Positions 1-8,786 of a DNA stretch of 64,000 bases are shown one piece after another. This DNA is from Tomitella biformata AHU 1821 (GTDB lineage Bacteria > Actinomycetota > Actinomycetes > Mycobacteriales > Mycobacteriaceae): contig NZ_BAVQ01000084.1 in assembly GCF_000524475.1 (NCBI RefSeq), positions 1 to 64,000 on the forward strand, given 5' to 3'. Numbering within the stretch: the first letter of the stretch is position 1; each line of letters starts with the position of its first letter. The position numbers and the translations under genes were made by a program. Below the pieces are notes generated by a model. That model saw only the letters and a program-made list of their open reading frames with translations, searched no databases and was not told where the DNA came from.

Positions 1-2807
1 TGGCAGGCAAGGGGAGCACTCGGAGTCCGGCAAAGCGCACGTCCACGACCGGCGCGACCGGCCGTGCAAGCACGGCCAAGAAGGCCGCGCCGAGGCCCCG
101 CAGTGGCACCCAATCCCGCACCACCCAGAGCAAAGCCAGTGGCAAGGGTGCCGCGGGTAAGGGCACAGCGGCGCAGGGGCGGTCCACGGGCGCGGCGCGC
201 CCCAGGCCTGCCGTGCAGAAGAGCGGCTCGGCCTTCTCCTCGATCGGCCACGGCCTCGGCGCCGGCTGGGGGTTTGTGGCGCGAGGCGTCGGAGCGACGA
301 CACGTGCGGCCAGCCGTGCCAAGGACATCGACGCTGGACACCGGCGCGACGGCATCGCGCTGGCCCTGGTCGCGCTGGCTGTGGTCTTCGCCGGTGGCAC
401 CTGGCTGCAGGCCGCCGGGCCGGTGGGGGATGGAATCGACACCGCGGTGCGCGCGGTGATCGGCGCCGCCGGGATGCTGCTGCCCGTACTGCTGGTCGGC
501 GTCGCGGTGATCCTCATGCGCTCGGCCCCGGCCGTGGACTCGCGGCCGCGGCTGGTGATAGGTGCGCTGCTGCTCACCGTGTCTGTGCTGGGCATCTGGC
601 ACATCATCGCCGGACAGCCGATGGACAATGCTGGCCGCTCCACCGCGGGCGGCTACCTGGGATTCATTTCCGGCGGGCCGCTTGAGGCCGGGCTCACCGC
701 CTGGATCGCGATCCCGCTACTGGTCATCGCCGGCGGTTTCGGCATCCTGCTGGTGGCCGGCAAGACGGTCCGGGACGTCGTCGAGTACGTCGGGGGCCTG
801 GCCGCCGGTCGCCGCGGCACTGCTGGCGACTTCGGCGCCGACTACGACGACCCGGGCTACGGGGATTACGACGGCCAGGACGCCGATGCTTCCTACGACT
901 TCGACGACGCGCTCTCCTCCTATGGCGCCTCGCCGCACGACAACTATCCGCTGGACGAGTTTGACCGCGCCGAGTTCACGCCGATCAAGCGCAGCCGGCG
1001 CCGGCCCAGCCGCCCGCCAGTGGACCCCGACCAGTTGACCACGCAGATCGAGCGTGGCGGTGAGGATGGGGAGTTCGAGGTGGACGCAGGTGTCCGCGCG
1101 CCCGATGCCCCGCCGACACCCGCCCGTCGCCGTCCGGGCGCGTCGGCCACGCCCAGTGCGGGCGAGGTGGCTGCTGCTGCCGCCGCGCCCATGGTGGCGG
1201 CAGCCGTGCCGATCATCGCGTCACGGGTTCCAGAGCGCACGCCCCAGCCCGTCCTCGAGGAGGACGAGCCGCTGGTCGCGACGCCGATCCGCGAGGGCGA
1301 CTATAAGCTGCCGCCCGCGAACCTGCTCGTCGCCGGCGACCCGCCGACCACCCGCAGCAAGGCCAACGACGTGATGATCGAGGCGATCTCCGGCGTGCTG
1401 GAGCAATTCAAGATCGACGCCGCCGTCACGGGGTTCACGCGCGGGCCGACCGTGACCCGCTACGAGGTGGAGCTCGGCCCCGGCGTCAAGGTCGAGAAGA
1501 TCACCGCGCTGCACCGCAATATCGCGTACGCCGTGGCCACCGACAACGTGCGGCTGCTCGCCCCGATCCCCGGCAAGTCCGCCGTGGGCATCGAGGTGCC
1601 CAACACCGACCGCGAGATCGTCCGGCTCTTCGACGTGCTGGGCGCGCCGTCCGCGCGCAAGGACCGCCACCCCCTCGTCATCGGCCTGGGCAAGGACATC
1701 GAGGGCAACTTCGTCGGCGCCAACCTGGCGAAGATGCCGCACCTGTTGGTCGCTGGCTCCACCGGCTCCGGAAAGTCCAGCTTCGTGAACTCGATGCTGG
1801 TCTCGCTGCTGGCCCGGGCGACGCCGGAGGAGGTGCGGATGATCCTCATCGACCCGAAGATGGTCGAGCTCACCCCCTACGAGGGCATCCCGCACTTGAT
1901 CACGCCCATCATCACGCAGCCGAAGAAGGCGGCGGCGGCGCTGGCGTGGCTGGTGGAGGAGATGGAGCAGCGTTACCAGGACATGCAGGCCAGCAAGGTC
2001 CGCCATGTCGACGACTTCAACGCGAAGGTGAAGTCCGGCGAGATCACGACGCCGCTGGGCTCGGAGCGGGTCTATAAGCCCTACCCGTATATCGTGGCGA
2101 TCGTCGACGAGCTCGCCGACCTGATGATGACCGCCCCTCGCGATGTCGAGGAGGCCATCGTCCGGATCACGCAGAAGGCGCGTGCGGCGGGCATCCACCT
2201 GGTACTCGCCACCCAGCGGCCCTCCGTGGACGTCGTGACGGGCTTGATCAAGACGAATGTGCCGTCGCGGCTGTCGTTCGCCACGTCCTCGCTGACGGAC
2301 TCGCGAGTCATCCTGGACCAGCCCGGCGCGGAGAAGCTGATCGGCATGGGCGACGCGTTGTTCCTGCCGATGGGCGCGGGCAAACCGACTCGATTGCAGG
2401 GCGCGTACATCAGCGACGAGGAGATCGAGGCGGTAGTCGACTTCGCCAAGAACCAGGCGGAGCCGGACTACCAGGAGGGCGTCACCGCGCAGAAGGTCGG
2501 GGAGAAGAAGGATGTCGACCCGGACATCGGCGACGATATGGACGAGCTGCTGCAGGCGGTCGAGCTCGTGGTCACCAGCCAGTTCGGCTCGACCTCCATG
2601 CTGCAGCGCAAGCTGCGGATCGGCTTCGCCAAGGCGGGCCGCCTGATCGACCTGATGGAGACGCGCGGCGTCGTGGGGCCCAGCGAGGGCTCCAAGGCCC
2701 GTGAGGTGCTCATGAAGCCGGAGGAACTCGACGGGCTGCTGTGGTCGATCCGTGGCGGGGACCCCGAGGGCGCCCCGGCCGACTCCGATGAGCTGCCGAT
2801 GTCGTGA
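1..2807 (+). CDS. ftsK: DNA translocase FtsK, 5' edge cut by window
   Basis: FtsK/SpoIIIE translocase, which pumps chromosomal DNA through the closing septum and activates terminus resolution. The frame is open to the left edge and begins tg-GCA-GGC-AAG, so the start codon probably lies one base outside the window, giving about 935 residues. A basic Ala/Thr/Lys-rich N-terminus (about 90 residues) is followed by membrane segments at roughly 115-255, an acidic, Pro/Ala-rich linker, then the motor with a Walker A (GSTGSGKSS, near 585) and a Walker B ending in DELAD. A C-terminal winged-helix gamma domain lies at about 840-905 ([19 protein letters not shown]). Downstream is the terC riboswitch. 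The family call is secure; the exact start is inferred. Confidence 0.97.
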   Translation, partial: AGKGSTRSPAKRTSTTGATGRASTAKKAAPRPRSGTQSRTTQSKASGKGAAGKGTAAQGRSTGAARPRPAVQKSGSAFSSIGHGLGAGWGFVARGVGATTRAASRAKDIDAGHRRDGIALALVALAVVFAGGTWLQAAGPVGDGIDTAVRAVIGAAGMLLPVLLVGVAVILMRSAPAVDSRPRLVIGALLLTVSVLGIWHIIAGQPMDNAGRSTAGGYLGFISGGPLEAGLTAWIAIPLLVIAGGFGILLVAGKTVRDVVEYVGGLAAGRRGTAGDFGADYDDPGYGDYDGQDADASYDFDDALSSYGASPHDNYPLDEFDRAEFTPIKRSRRRPSRPPVDPDQLTTQIERGGEDGEFEVDAGVRAPDAPPTPARRRPGASATPSAGEVAAAAAAPMVAAAVPIIASRVPERTPQPVLEEDEPLVATPIREGDYKLPPANLLVAGDPPTTRSKANDVMIEAISGVLEQFKIDAAVTGFTRGPTVTRYEVELGPGVKVEKITALHRNIAYAVATDNVRLLAPIPGKSAVGIEVPNTDREIVRLFDVLGAPSARKDRHPLVIGLGKDIEGNFVGANLAKMPHLLVAGSTGSGKSSFVNSMLVSLLARATPEEVRMILIDPKMVELTPYEGIPHLITPIITQPKKAAAALAWLVEEMEQRYQDMQASKVRHVDDFNAKVKSGEITTPLGSERVYKPYPYIVAIVDELADLMMTAPRDVEEAIVRITQKARAAGIHLVLATQRPSVDVVTGLIKTNVPSRLSFATSSLTDSRVILDQPGAEKLIGMGDALFLPMGAGKPTRLQGAYISDEEIEAVVDFAKNQAEPDYQEGVTAQKVGEKKDVDPDIGDDMDELLQAVELVVTSQFGSTSMLQRKLRIGFAKAGRLIDLMETRGVVGPSEGSKAREVLMKPEELDGLLWSIRGGDPEGAPADSDELPMS

Positions 2808-2818
2808 TCGTGTAGTGT

Positions 2819-2985
2819 CCATCGATTGATGGAGGGGAGTATCCCCACTTCTGCAATGGCCTCGTCAACACGTTCGCCGCGCCCGTATCCGCGTTGGTAG
2901 AGCCGGTGCCATTGGTTGCGGCTGGTTCGCCTGCCGCAGCGGGAGAGACCTCCGGAGTCCAATGCTGGATTACCGGAGGTTAGAT
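2819..2985 (+). promoter_or_regulatory. yybP-ykoY-type Mn2+ riboswitch, translational control of terC
   Basis: The leader carries both conserved internal-loop motifs of the yybP-ykoY class: GGGGAGTA at 2834-2841 and GGGAGAGACC at 2941-2950. Just after the aptamer, ACCTCCGG (2948-2955) can pair perfectly over 8 bp with CCGGAGGT (2973-2980), which contains the terC Shine-Dalgarno, 9 nt before the ATG at 2990. An inner TCCA/TGGA pairing (2958-2961 with 2966-2969) extends the hairpin. The same CCTCC strand (2949-2953) can pair with GGAGG (2831-2835) to close the aptamer. This gives a simple switch: metal-bound aptamer frees the ribosome site. The motifs are seen; Mn2+ sensing is known for the class; the mechanism is inferred. 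Confidence 0.82.
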
Positions 2986-2989
2986 ACCC

Positions 2990-3997
2990 ATGCACGTCAC
3001 ACCCTTGGTCTGGATCATCACCTGTGTAGTGGTGCTCGGCCTATTCGTCTTCGATTTCTACTCCCACGTCAAGACTCCGCACGCCCCAAGCCTGCGCGAG
3101 GCGGGGACCTGGTCCGCCGTGTACGTGGCACTGGCTGTGGTGTTCGGCCTGGGCGTCTGGTGGGTTTCGGGCGGCACCTATGCCGGCGAGTTCTTCGCAG
3201 GCTATGTCACGGAGAAGTCCCTGTCCGTGGACAACCTGTTCGTCTTCATCATCATCATGTCGAAGTTCGCGGTGCCTCGGGAGTATCAGCAGAAGGTGCT
3301 GCTGCTCGGCATCGTGATCGCGTTGGTGCTCCGCGGGCTCTTCATCGCCGCCGGCAGCGCCGCGATCAGCGCCTACAGCTGGGTCTTCTACCTCTTTGGC
3401 CTGTTCCTAGTGCTCACCGCGATCAAGCTCATCAAGGACGCCGTCGAGGAGGCCAAGTCCAAGGACGCCGACGGTGATCCCGCCGAGTCTGCGGAGGGCG
3501 GCCGTCTCGCCGCGCTGATCCGCAAGATCCTGCCGACGACCGACGAGTACGACGGCGACAAGCTGATCACCCGCGTCGACGGCAAGCGCATGGTCACCCC
3601 GATGCTCATGGCGCTGGTCGTCATCGGCCTCACCGACGTGCTCTTCGCCCTCGACTCCATCCCCGCGATCTTCGGCCTGACCCAGGAGCCCTACCTGGTC
3701 TTCATGGCGAACGCGTTGGCGCTGATGGGCCTGCGCCAGCTGTACTTCCTCGTCGGGGGCCTGCTGGACCGCCTGGTCTACCTGTCCTACGGTCTGTCTC
3801 TGGTGTTGGCGTTCATCGGTGTCAAACTGGTGCTGCACGCCCTCCACGAGAACACGCTGGGCTTCATCAACAGCGGCGAGCCGGTGGCCGTGCCGGAGAT
3901 CTCCACCGGGCTCTCGCTCGTGGTGATCGGCGGCACGTTGGTGGTGACCACCATTGCAAGCCTGCTGCGCTCGCGCAGCGTTGCACGCAAGGTCTAG
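2990..3997 (+). CDS. TerC/Alx family integral membrane protein, probable Mn2+ exporter
   Basis: A 335-residue polytopic protein of the TerC/Alx family. It has about eight hydrophobic segments and the two acidic membrane motifs typical of the family, SVDNLFVF (near residue 78) and TDVLFALDS (near 215), which are thought to bind metal. A soluble Lys/Asp/Glu-rich loop (about 150-195) separates the two halves. Family members export Mn2+ or supply metal during protein secretion. The yybP-ykoY leader directly upstream strongly favours manganese over tellurium resistance. The start ATG follows GGAGG with good spacing. It is transcribed alone after ftsK. The specific substrate is an inference from leader and family. 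Confidence 0.9.
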   Translation: MHVTPLVWIITCVVVLGLFVFDFYSHVKTPHAPSLREAGTWSAVYVALAVVFGLGVWWVSGGTYAGEFFAGYVTEKSLSVDNLFVFIIIMSKFAVPREYQQKVLLLGIVIALVLRGLFIAAGSAAISAYSWVFYLFGLFLVLTAIKLIKDAVEEAKSKDADGDPAESAEGGRLAALIRKILPTTDEYDGDKLITRVDGKRMVTPMLMALVVIGLTDVLFALDSIPAIFGLTQEPYLVFMANALALMGLRQLYFLVGGLLDRLVYLSYGLSLVLAFIGVKLVLHALHENTLGFINSGEPVAVPEISTGLSLVVIGGTLVVTTIASLLRSRSVARKV

Positions 3998-4034
3998 CGC
4001 GCAAGGTGTAGCCCGGCGTCTTCTGCCACAATAT

Positions 4035-4070
4035 GATTCCCAGCTTCGATTCCCAGCTTCGATTCGCAGC
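4035..4070 (+). repeat. 13-bp tandem repeat, 2.8 copies
   Basis: The unit GATTCCCAGCTTC occurs at 4035-4047 and 4048-4060, then a third partial copy GATTCGCAGC at 4061-4070. It lies between terC and the next gene, about 60 bp before the proposed start of that gene. Copies 1 and 2 are identical, which suggests recent slippage. Function is unknown; it could be a simple microsatellite-like duplication. Confidence 0.9.
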
Positions 4071-4131
4071 CGGGATCCGCCGTCGGTACCGTCCGCAGGG
4101 TGGCGCAGGCAGCAGAAGGTGGGTCTCCACG

Positions 4132-5442
4132 GTGATTGCGGGCAGTGGCCAGTTGTCCCTCGCTCGGCGCTACCCGCTTGCTGTCCGGGTCCTGGTCCTC
4201 GTGGTGGCGGCGATGGTGTTCGCGCTCGCGGTGGCGCGGTCCTCGCTGTGGCTGGCGGCTGCAGGGTTGGCAACGCTCATCGTCGCTCGCGGCGTGTGCC
4301 GCAATCGTCCACTCACGGCGGTCCACACGCTGGGCGCGCTGTTCTTCGTCGGCATTGCATTCCTGGCCCACCAGAGCGGGCATCAGAATGTGCTGCTGCT
4401 CGCCCTGGTGGCGGCGGGAGTGACCCTGGTGGCGCCGCGGGGGAGCAGCCCCGAGCCGAGGATGATGCCGCGGATCGCGGAGTTGGTCGAGCGCACCCCC
4501 AATGATCCGCTCGCGCCGTTCACGATGCACTCGGCCAAGAGCTATTTCTTCGACTCGACCGGGACGGTGGCCCTGGGCTATCGGGCTCGGCTGGGCATCG
4601 CGGCGGTCGGCGGCGACCCGATCGGGGATCCCGCCCGGTTCGCCGCGGCCATCGACGAGTTCGTCGGGTACTGCCGCGGACAGGGCTGGAGTGTCGCGGT
4701 GCTCGGCGCGGGCGAGGCGATGGTGGCGCACTGGCGGACGGTGGGCATGCGCGCGTTGGCCATCGGCCGTGATGTGGTGCTCGACGTGGACACCTTCACC
4801 TTGGTCGGCCGGAAGAACCGCAACCTGCGGCAGGCGGTCAGCCGCTCGCACAACTACCAGCTGACCACCGAGGTGCGCGCGGAGGCAGATCTGACGGCGG
4901 AGCAGCGCGCCGAGCTGATGGGCATCGTCGCCGAGGCGCACGGCGGAGAGCAGGACCGCGGCTTCTCCATGATCCTCGACCACCTGCTAGACGGCCGACA
5001 TCCAGGGCTGCTCGTGGCGATCTGTCGCGACCCCGCCGGGCGGGCTCTCGGCTTCCAGCGGTACGGGGTGGCCGACGGTGGTCGCATGATCACGATGGAT
5101 GTCCCATGGCGTCGGCCAGACGCGCCCAGCGGGGTGGACGAGCGGCTGACGATCGACATGGTGGAGTACGCGCGGCAGACGGGCGGCAAGAGCCTCTCGC
5201 TCGCGTTCGCGCCGTTCCCCGAGCTGTTCGAGATGACGGAGCGAACCCCGCTCCAGTCGCTGGCCTACCGCGCCGTGCGCCTGCTCGACCCGATGATCGC
5301 CGTGGCGTCGCTCTACCAGTTCCTGAAGAAGTTCAATGCGTTGGGCGAGCGTCGCTATGCGCTGTACAACTGGCACAACGTGGCGCTGGTGCTGATCGTG
5401 TTCCTGACATTGGAGTTCGTGCCGCATCGCAAGCGCCCCTGA
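4132..5442 (+). CDS. MprF-like membrane protein with DUF2156 (phosphatidylglycerol aminoacyltransferase) domain
   Basis: About 436 residues. Four hydrophobic helices in the first 110 residues precede a cytoplasmic DUF2156 domain, the catalytic half of MprF/LPG synthases, which transfers an amino acid from aminoacyl-tRNA to phosphatidylglycerol. The domain runs from about residue 125 (motif MHSAKSYFF) to near the C-terminus (ALYNWHNVAL). The long N-terminal flippase unit of full MprF and the lysyl-tRNA synthetase domain of mycobacterial LysX are both absent. I chose GTG 4132 because AGAAGG sits 10 nt upstream; the frame is open to an ATG at 4033 inside a tandem repeat. The substrate (Lys, Ala or another group) cannot be read from sequence. 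It converges on argA. Confidence 0.75.
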   Translation: MIAGSGQLSLARRYPLAVRVLVLVVAAMVFALAVARSSLWLAAAGLATLIVARGVCRNRPLTAVHTLGALFFVGIAFLAHQSGHQNVLLLALVAAGVTLVAPRGSSPEPRMMPRIAELVERTPNDPLAPFTMHSAKSYFFDSTGTVALGYRARLGIAAVGGDPIGDPARFAAAIDEFVGYCRGQGWSVAVLGAGEAMVAHWRTVGMRALAIGRDVVLDVDTFTLVGRKNRNLRQAVSRSHNYQLTTEVRAEADLTAEQRAELMGIVAEAHGGEQDRGFSMILDHLLDGRHPGLLVAICRDPAGRALGFQRYGVADGGRMITMDVPWRRPDAPSGVDERLTIDMVEYARQTGGKSLSLAFAPFPELFEMTERTPLQSLAYRAVRLLDPMIAVASLYQFLKKFNALGERRYALYNWHNVALVLIVFLTLEFVPHRKRP

Positions 5443-5464
5443 CCCGTGATCCGCGCACACCAGG

Positions 5465-6016
5465 TCAGGTCAGATTGGTGAGCATGCGGGTGTTGCCGAG
5501 GGTGTTCGGCTTGACGTAGCTCAGGTCCAGGAACTCGGCGACGCCCGTGTCATACGAGCGGCACATCTCCGCGTAGACATCGGGCGGCACCGGGGCGCCC
5601 TCGATCTCGAGGAAGCCGTGCCGGGCGAAGAAATCCACCTCGAAGGTGAGAACGAACACGCGCTCCAGCTCCAGCTCGCGGGCCACATCGAGCAGTTTCG
5701 CCACCAGATGGTGGCCGGCGCCGAGCCCCTTCACCCGGGGGTCGACGGCAACGGTGCGCACCTCGCCGAGGTCGGTCCACATCACATGCAGGGCGCCGCA
5801 GCCGACGACCTCGTTGCCGTACTCGATCACCCAAAACTCCTGGACCGCCTCATAGAGGGTGACGAGGTTCTTCTCTAGGAGGATGCGGCCGGCGTAGATG
5901 TCAATTAGCCGTTTGATCTCCGGCACGTCTGAGGTCTTGGCCCGCCGCACCAGGAATCGTGGATCCGACGCTCCCGAAGGAGGGGTTGCCGGAGTGGGGG
6001 GTTGGCTGGTGGTCAT
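5465..6016 (-). CDS. argA: Amino-acid N-acetyltransferase (ArgA-type GNAT)
   Basis: A 183-residue single-domain GNAT enzyme that matches Rv2747, the mycobacterial glutamate N-acetyltransferase that starts arginine biosynthesis. After a Pro/Ser/Thr-rich leader of about 22 residues come the RRAKTSDVPEI start of the fold, the beta-4 strand EVRTVAVDPRVKGLGAGHHLV with the acetyl-CoA loop (motif A, V-x-x-x-x-K-G-x-G-x-G-H), and the C-terminal FFARHGFLEI element. Its place between ftsK and pgsA is the M. tuberculosis arrangement. No Shine-Dalgarno is visible; TACGCT (6029-6024) lies 7 nt before the ATG, so the mRNA is probably leaderless. Confidence 0.88.
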   Translation of the reverse strand: MTTSQPPTPATPPSGASDPRFLVRRAKTSDVPEIKRLIDIYAGRILLEKNLVTLYEAVQEFWVIEYGNEVVGCGALHVMWTDLGEVRTVAVDPRVKGLGAGHHLVAKLLDVARELELERVFVLTFEVDFFARHGFLEIEGAPVPPDVYAEMCRSYDTGVAEFLDLSYVKPNTLGNTRMLTNLT

Positions 6017-6123
6017 GCCGTGAAGCGTAGCGATCTGGTTACCGATAGGCTTTGTGACGTGCCGGTCTCCCTTGTTATGCGTGCCTTTGAGCTGTGCGTG
6101 CCGGATCTGCGTGGGGGTGCCAC

Positions 6124-6789
6124 GTGGTGAGCGCCGACAGCAAGAACCAGGATTCGATCCACGCCGATCCCGGCGCGGTCAACTCTCCTGCCTCCACGGC
6201 CCACGAGGTGCCGATCCTCAACATCGCCAATATTCTGACGATGCTGCGGATCGCGCTCGTCCCCGTGTTCCTTGTGGTGCTGTTCGTCGGCGATGGACAC
6301 GAGCCGGCCTGGCGCATCGCCGCTGCTGCGGTGTTCGGCATCGCCGCGTTGACCGACCGCATCGATGGCCAGCTCGCGCGCAAGCTCGGCCTGATCACGG
6401 ACTTCGGGAAGCTTGCCGACCCCATCGCGGACAAGGCTCTCATCGGGGCTGCGCTGGTCGGGCTGTCGATCCTGGGGGATTTGAGCTGGTGGGTGACCGG
6501 GATCATCGCCTTCCGCGAGCTCGGCGTGACGGCGCTGCGGTTCGTGGTGATCCGGCACGGGGTGATCCCCGCAAGTCGCGGCGGGAAGCTCAAGACCCTC
6601 GTGCAGGTGGCCGCCATCTTGCTGCTGATCTTGCCCCTGCCCGCGGCCTTCGGGACGGCGGTGACCGCGCTGATCTGGATCGCCGTTGCGCTGACGGTGG
6701 CGACCGGCCTCGACTACGTGGCGCAGGCGTTCACCCTGCGCCGCAGCCGCCGCCAGGAAGCCTCGGGCGACGACACCAGCACGCCGTGA
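6124..6789 (+). CDS. pgsA: CDP-alcohol phosphatidyltransferase (PgsA family)
   Basis: About 221 residues. Membrane enzyme that makes phosphatidylglycerophosphate from CDP-diacylglycerol and glycerol-3-phosphate. The hallmark D-G-x2-A-R-x8-G-x3-D-x3-D is intact: DGQLARKLGLITDFGKLAD then PIAD, starting near residue 78. Several hydrophobic helices follow the motif. GTG 6124 has GGGGG 6 nt upstream; GTG 6127 is an equal alternative. The first 28 residues are polar and not typical of the family, so the true start could be internal. The stop overlaps the cinA start (TGATG), which indicates translational coupling. It corresponds to Rv2746c pgsA3. Confidence 0.93.
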   Translation: MVSADSKNQDSIHADPGAVNSPASTAHEVPILNIANILTMLRIALVPVFLVVLFVGDGHEPAWRIAAAAVFGIAALTDRIDGQLARKLGLITDFGKLADPIADKALIGAALVGLSILGDLSWWVTGIIAFRELGVTALRFVVIRHGVIPASRGGKLKTLVQVAAILLLILPLPAAFGTAVTALIWIAVALTVATGLDYVAQAFTLRRSRRQEASGDDTSTP

Positions 6790-7301
6790 TGTCGGCAGAT
6801 CCGCTCGTCGCCGGCACCTGCGCCGCAGAGTTGGTCGCCGAACTGGCCGCGCGCGGGCAGAGCCTGGCGACGGCGGAGTCGCTGACCGGGGGGCTCGTCG
6901 CGGCGACTGTCGCTGGCGTGCCCGGGGCCAGCGCGGTGCTGCGCGGCGGAGTCATCGTGTACGCGACCGAACTCAAGCACACTCTCGCCGGGGTCCCCGC
7001 CGACGTCCTCGCCGCCGACGGTCCAGTCGCCGCCACCACGGCCCAATTCTTGGCGGCGGGCGCGGCCGAGCGTTGTGGGGCGACCTGGGGAGTCGGCCTG
7101 ACCGGTGTGGCCGGTCCTGATCGCCAGGACGGCAAGGCGGTAGGCACGGTATTCGTCGGTTTCGCCGGTATCGGGCCAACTGGGGATAGGGTGGCGTGGA
7201 CAACAGAGCTTCGTCTGGACGGCTCACGCTGGGAGATCCGCTCGGGCGCGGTGGTGGCAGCGCTACGGGACCTGCTCGAGGCTGTTCGGCGGCAGTGCTG
7301 A
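6789..7301 (+). CDS. cinA: CinA-type nicotinamide-nucleotide amidohydrolase (C-terminal domain only)
   Basis: A 170-residue protein that consists only of the CinA C-terminal (PncC) domain, which deamidates nicotinamide mononucleotide for NAD salvage. Catalytic-core motifs are visible: [12 protein letters not shown] near residue 33, carrying the nucleophilic Ser, and GLTGVAGPD near 107. The N-terminal molybdopterin-like COG1058 domain of two-domain CinA is absent, as in many actinobacteria. The ATG at 6789 overlaps the pgsA stop codon, so it is co-translated with pgsA. The next gene, clgR, has its own promoter in the 88-bp gap. Confidence 0.9.
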   Translation: MSADPLVAGTCAAELVAELAARGQSLATAESLTGGLVAATVAGVPGASAVLRGGVIVYATELKHTLAGVPADVLAADGPVAATTAQFLAAGAAERCGATWGVGLTGVAGPDRQDGKAVGTVFVGFAGIGPTGDRVAWTTELRLDGSRWEIRSGAVVAALRDLLEAVRRQC

Positions 7302-7329
7302 CGGCCCAGGGCCAGTCCGCTACCGTGGT

Positions 7330-7356
7330 GGGAACTGTCTTCACTGCTGGGACGTT
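7330..7356 (+). promoter_or_regulatory. SigE/SigH-type ECF promoter of clgR
   Basis: GGGAACTG (7330-7337), 15 nt, then CGTT (7353-7356). This fits the GGGAAC...CGTT pattern that I recall for the mycobacterial envelope- and heat-stress sigma factors SigE and SigH. The Shine-Dalgarno GGAGG (7380-7384) and the clgR ATG (7390) follow at suitable distances. In M. tuberculosis clgR is in the SigE regulon, so motif, spacing and target gene agree. Seen: the motif. Inferred: which sigma factor uses it. Confidence 0.75.
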
Positions 7357-7389
7357 GAACGAGATAATGAGCGTGAACTGGAGGTCGAG

Positions 7390-7743
7390 ATGACACTACT
7401 ACTGCGTGAGGCCATCGGCGACAGCCTCCGTCGCACGCGTACGTCCCAGAGTCGTACGCTGCGCGAGGTGTCCACGTCGGCGCAGGTGAGCCTGGGCTAC
7501 CTGTCTGAGGTCGAACGAGGCCGGAAGGAGGCGTCGAGCGAACTGCTCGCCGCCATTTGCCGAGCCCTGGAGGTGCCCATCGCCGAGGTCCTGTTCGATG
7601 TGAGCGCGACGCTGGCCGTCAGCGCGGGCATGGACGTCGCCGTCAACACCGCTGCGATTGCGGATCCGCGGGCCGGACTTGACCCGTCGGACAGCCCGCG
7701 ATTGGTGATTCCACAACCGAAGGTCGGGGTCTTCGCGGCCTGA
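7390..7743 (+). CDS. clgR: Clp-gene and envelope-stress regulator ClgR
   Basis: A 117-residue XRE-family activator. The helix-turn-helix covers about residues 8-62 ([31 protein letters not shown]), matching ClgR proteins that activate clpP1P2, clpC and pspA. The rest is a short acidic tail. The protein ends in Phe-Ala-Ala, like the Ala-Ala ends of ClpP degradation tags; ClgR is a known ClpP substrate in other actinobacteria, so this is a likely degron. Start ATG has GGAGG 5 nt upstream. pspA follows, as in Rv2745c-Rv2744c. An ECF-type promoter lies upstream. Confidence 0.95.
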   Translation: MTLLLREAIGDSLRRTRTSQSRTLREVSTSAQVSLGYLSEVERGRKEASSELLAAICRALEVPIAEVLFDVSATLAVSAGMDVAVNTAAIADPRAGLDPSDSPRLVIPQPKVGVFAA

Positions 7744-7900
7744 CACGCTTCGCTGTGATGTGTTGCGACGTGCGGACCGCTAGATTGGCATGTGAGAGAT
7801 TCTGGGCCACCCTGGGATCGACCTGCCCGGCGCCACCGATGAGGGGCCGGTGCCACGCGTGGTGTGTGGCGGACGGACACTACAGACGGGGATTCACCCA

Positions 7901-8701
7901 ATGGCCAACCCATTCGTCAAGGGCTGGAAGTACTTGATGGCCTTGTTCAACTCGAAGATCGACGAGAAGGCCGATCCGAAGGTGCAGATCCAGCAGGCGA
8001 TCGAGGAGGCGCAGCGGCAGCACCAGGCCCTGTCCCAGCAGGCTGCCTCGGTGATCGGCAACCAGCGGCAGCTGGAGATGAAGCTGAGCCGCCAACTCTC
8101 GGACGTCGAGAAGCTGCAGGCCAACACCCGCCAGGCACTGATGCTCGCGGACCAGTCCAACGCTGGTGGAGACACCGCGAAGGCCACGGAGTATGAGAAC
8201 GCGGCCGAGGCGTTCGCCGCCCAGCTGGTGACCGCCGAGCAGAACGTCGAGGACATGAAGAACCTCCACGACCGTTCGCTGCAGGCCGCTGGCGAGGCGA
8301 AGAAGGCCGTCGAGCAGAACGCGATGCGCCTGCAGGAGAAGGTCGCCGAGCGCACCAAGCTGCTCAGCCAGCTGGAGCAGGCCAAGATGCAGGAGCAGGT
8401 CAGCGCGTCGATCCGGTCGATGTCGGAGATCTCCGCACCCGGCAACACGCCCTCGCTCGATGACGTGCGGGACAAGATCGAGCGCCGCTACGCCGACGCG
8501 CTGGGCTCCTCCGAGCTCGCACAGGGCTCGATGCAGGGCCGGATGGCTGAGATCCAGCAGGCCTCCGTCCAGATGGCCGGCCACAGCCGCCTGCAGGAGA
8601 TCCGTGCGTCGATGCAGCCGCAGCTACCGGGCAAGACAGAGCAGGTCGCGGTCACCAAGGGCGAAACTGCCGCCACCGGCGAGGCCGAGCCGACGCAGTA
8701 A
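7901..8701 (+). CDS. pspA: Phage shock protein A homologue (PspA/35-kDa antigen)
   Basis: About 266 residues. A PspA/IM30 protein that polymerises on damaged inner membrane and preserves the proton gradient. It starts with the amphipathic helix typical of the family ([20 protein letters not shown]), then forms a continuous coiled coil to about residue 235, and ends in a flexible Glu/Ala/Thr-rich tail. ATG 7901 follows GGGG by 9 nt; the same frame extends 17 codons upstream without family similarity. It is the orthologue of Rv2744c. Its M. tuberculosis partners pspM and pspN are not downstream: the next genes are a convergent biotin transporter. The 157-bp gap before it holds no site I can name. 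Confidence 0.94.
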   Translation: MANPFVKGWKYLMALFNSKIDEKADPKVQIQQAIEEAQRQHQALSQQAASVIGNQRQLEMKLSRQLSDVEKLQANTRQALMLADQSNAGGDTAKATEYENAAEAFAAQLVTAEQNVEDMKNLHDRSLQAAGEAKKAVEQNAMRLQEKVAERTKLLSQLEQAKMQEQVSASIRSMSEISAPGNTPSLDDVRDKIERRYADALGSSELAQGSMQGRMAEIQQASVQMAGHSRLQEIRASMQPQLPGKTEQVAVTKGETAATGEAEPTQ

Positions 8702-8730
8702 CAACGCGTTCTCCACAACAGCGCAGCGCC

Positions 8731-8772
8731 GAGGGCGCCACTGCCGATCATGACGATCGTGGTGGCGCCCTC
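8731..8772. terminator. Bidirectional hairpin between pspA and bioN
   Basis: GAGGGCGCCAC (8731-8741) pairs perfectly with GTGGCGCCCTC (8762-8772) around a 20-nt loop that contains a further small GATCATGACGATC palindrome. It sits exactly between two convergent stop codons, so it probably terminates both transcripts. There is no T-tract on either side. Confidence 0.7.
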
Positions 8773-8786
8773 GCTGGCTGTCGGGG

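Noticed and set aside
3954-4505. Alternative frame over the terC end and MprF-like gene
   Set aside because: Arg/Pro/Gly-rich shadow frame; the DUF2156 frame explains the region.
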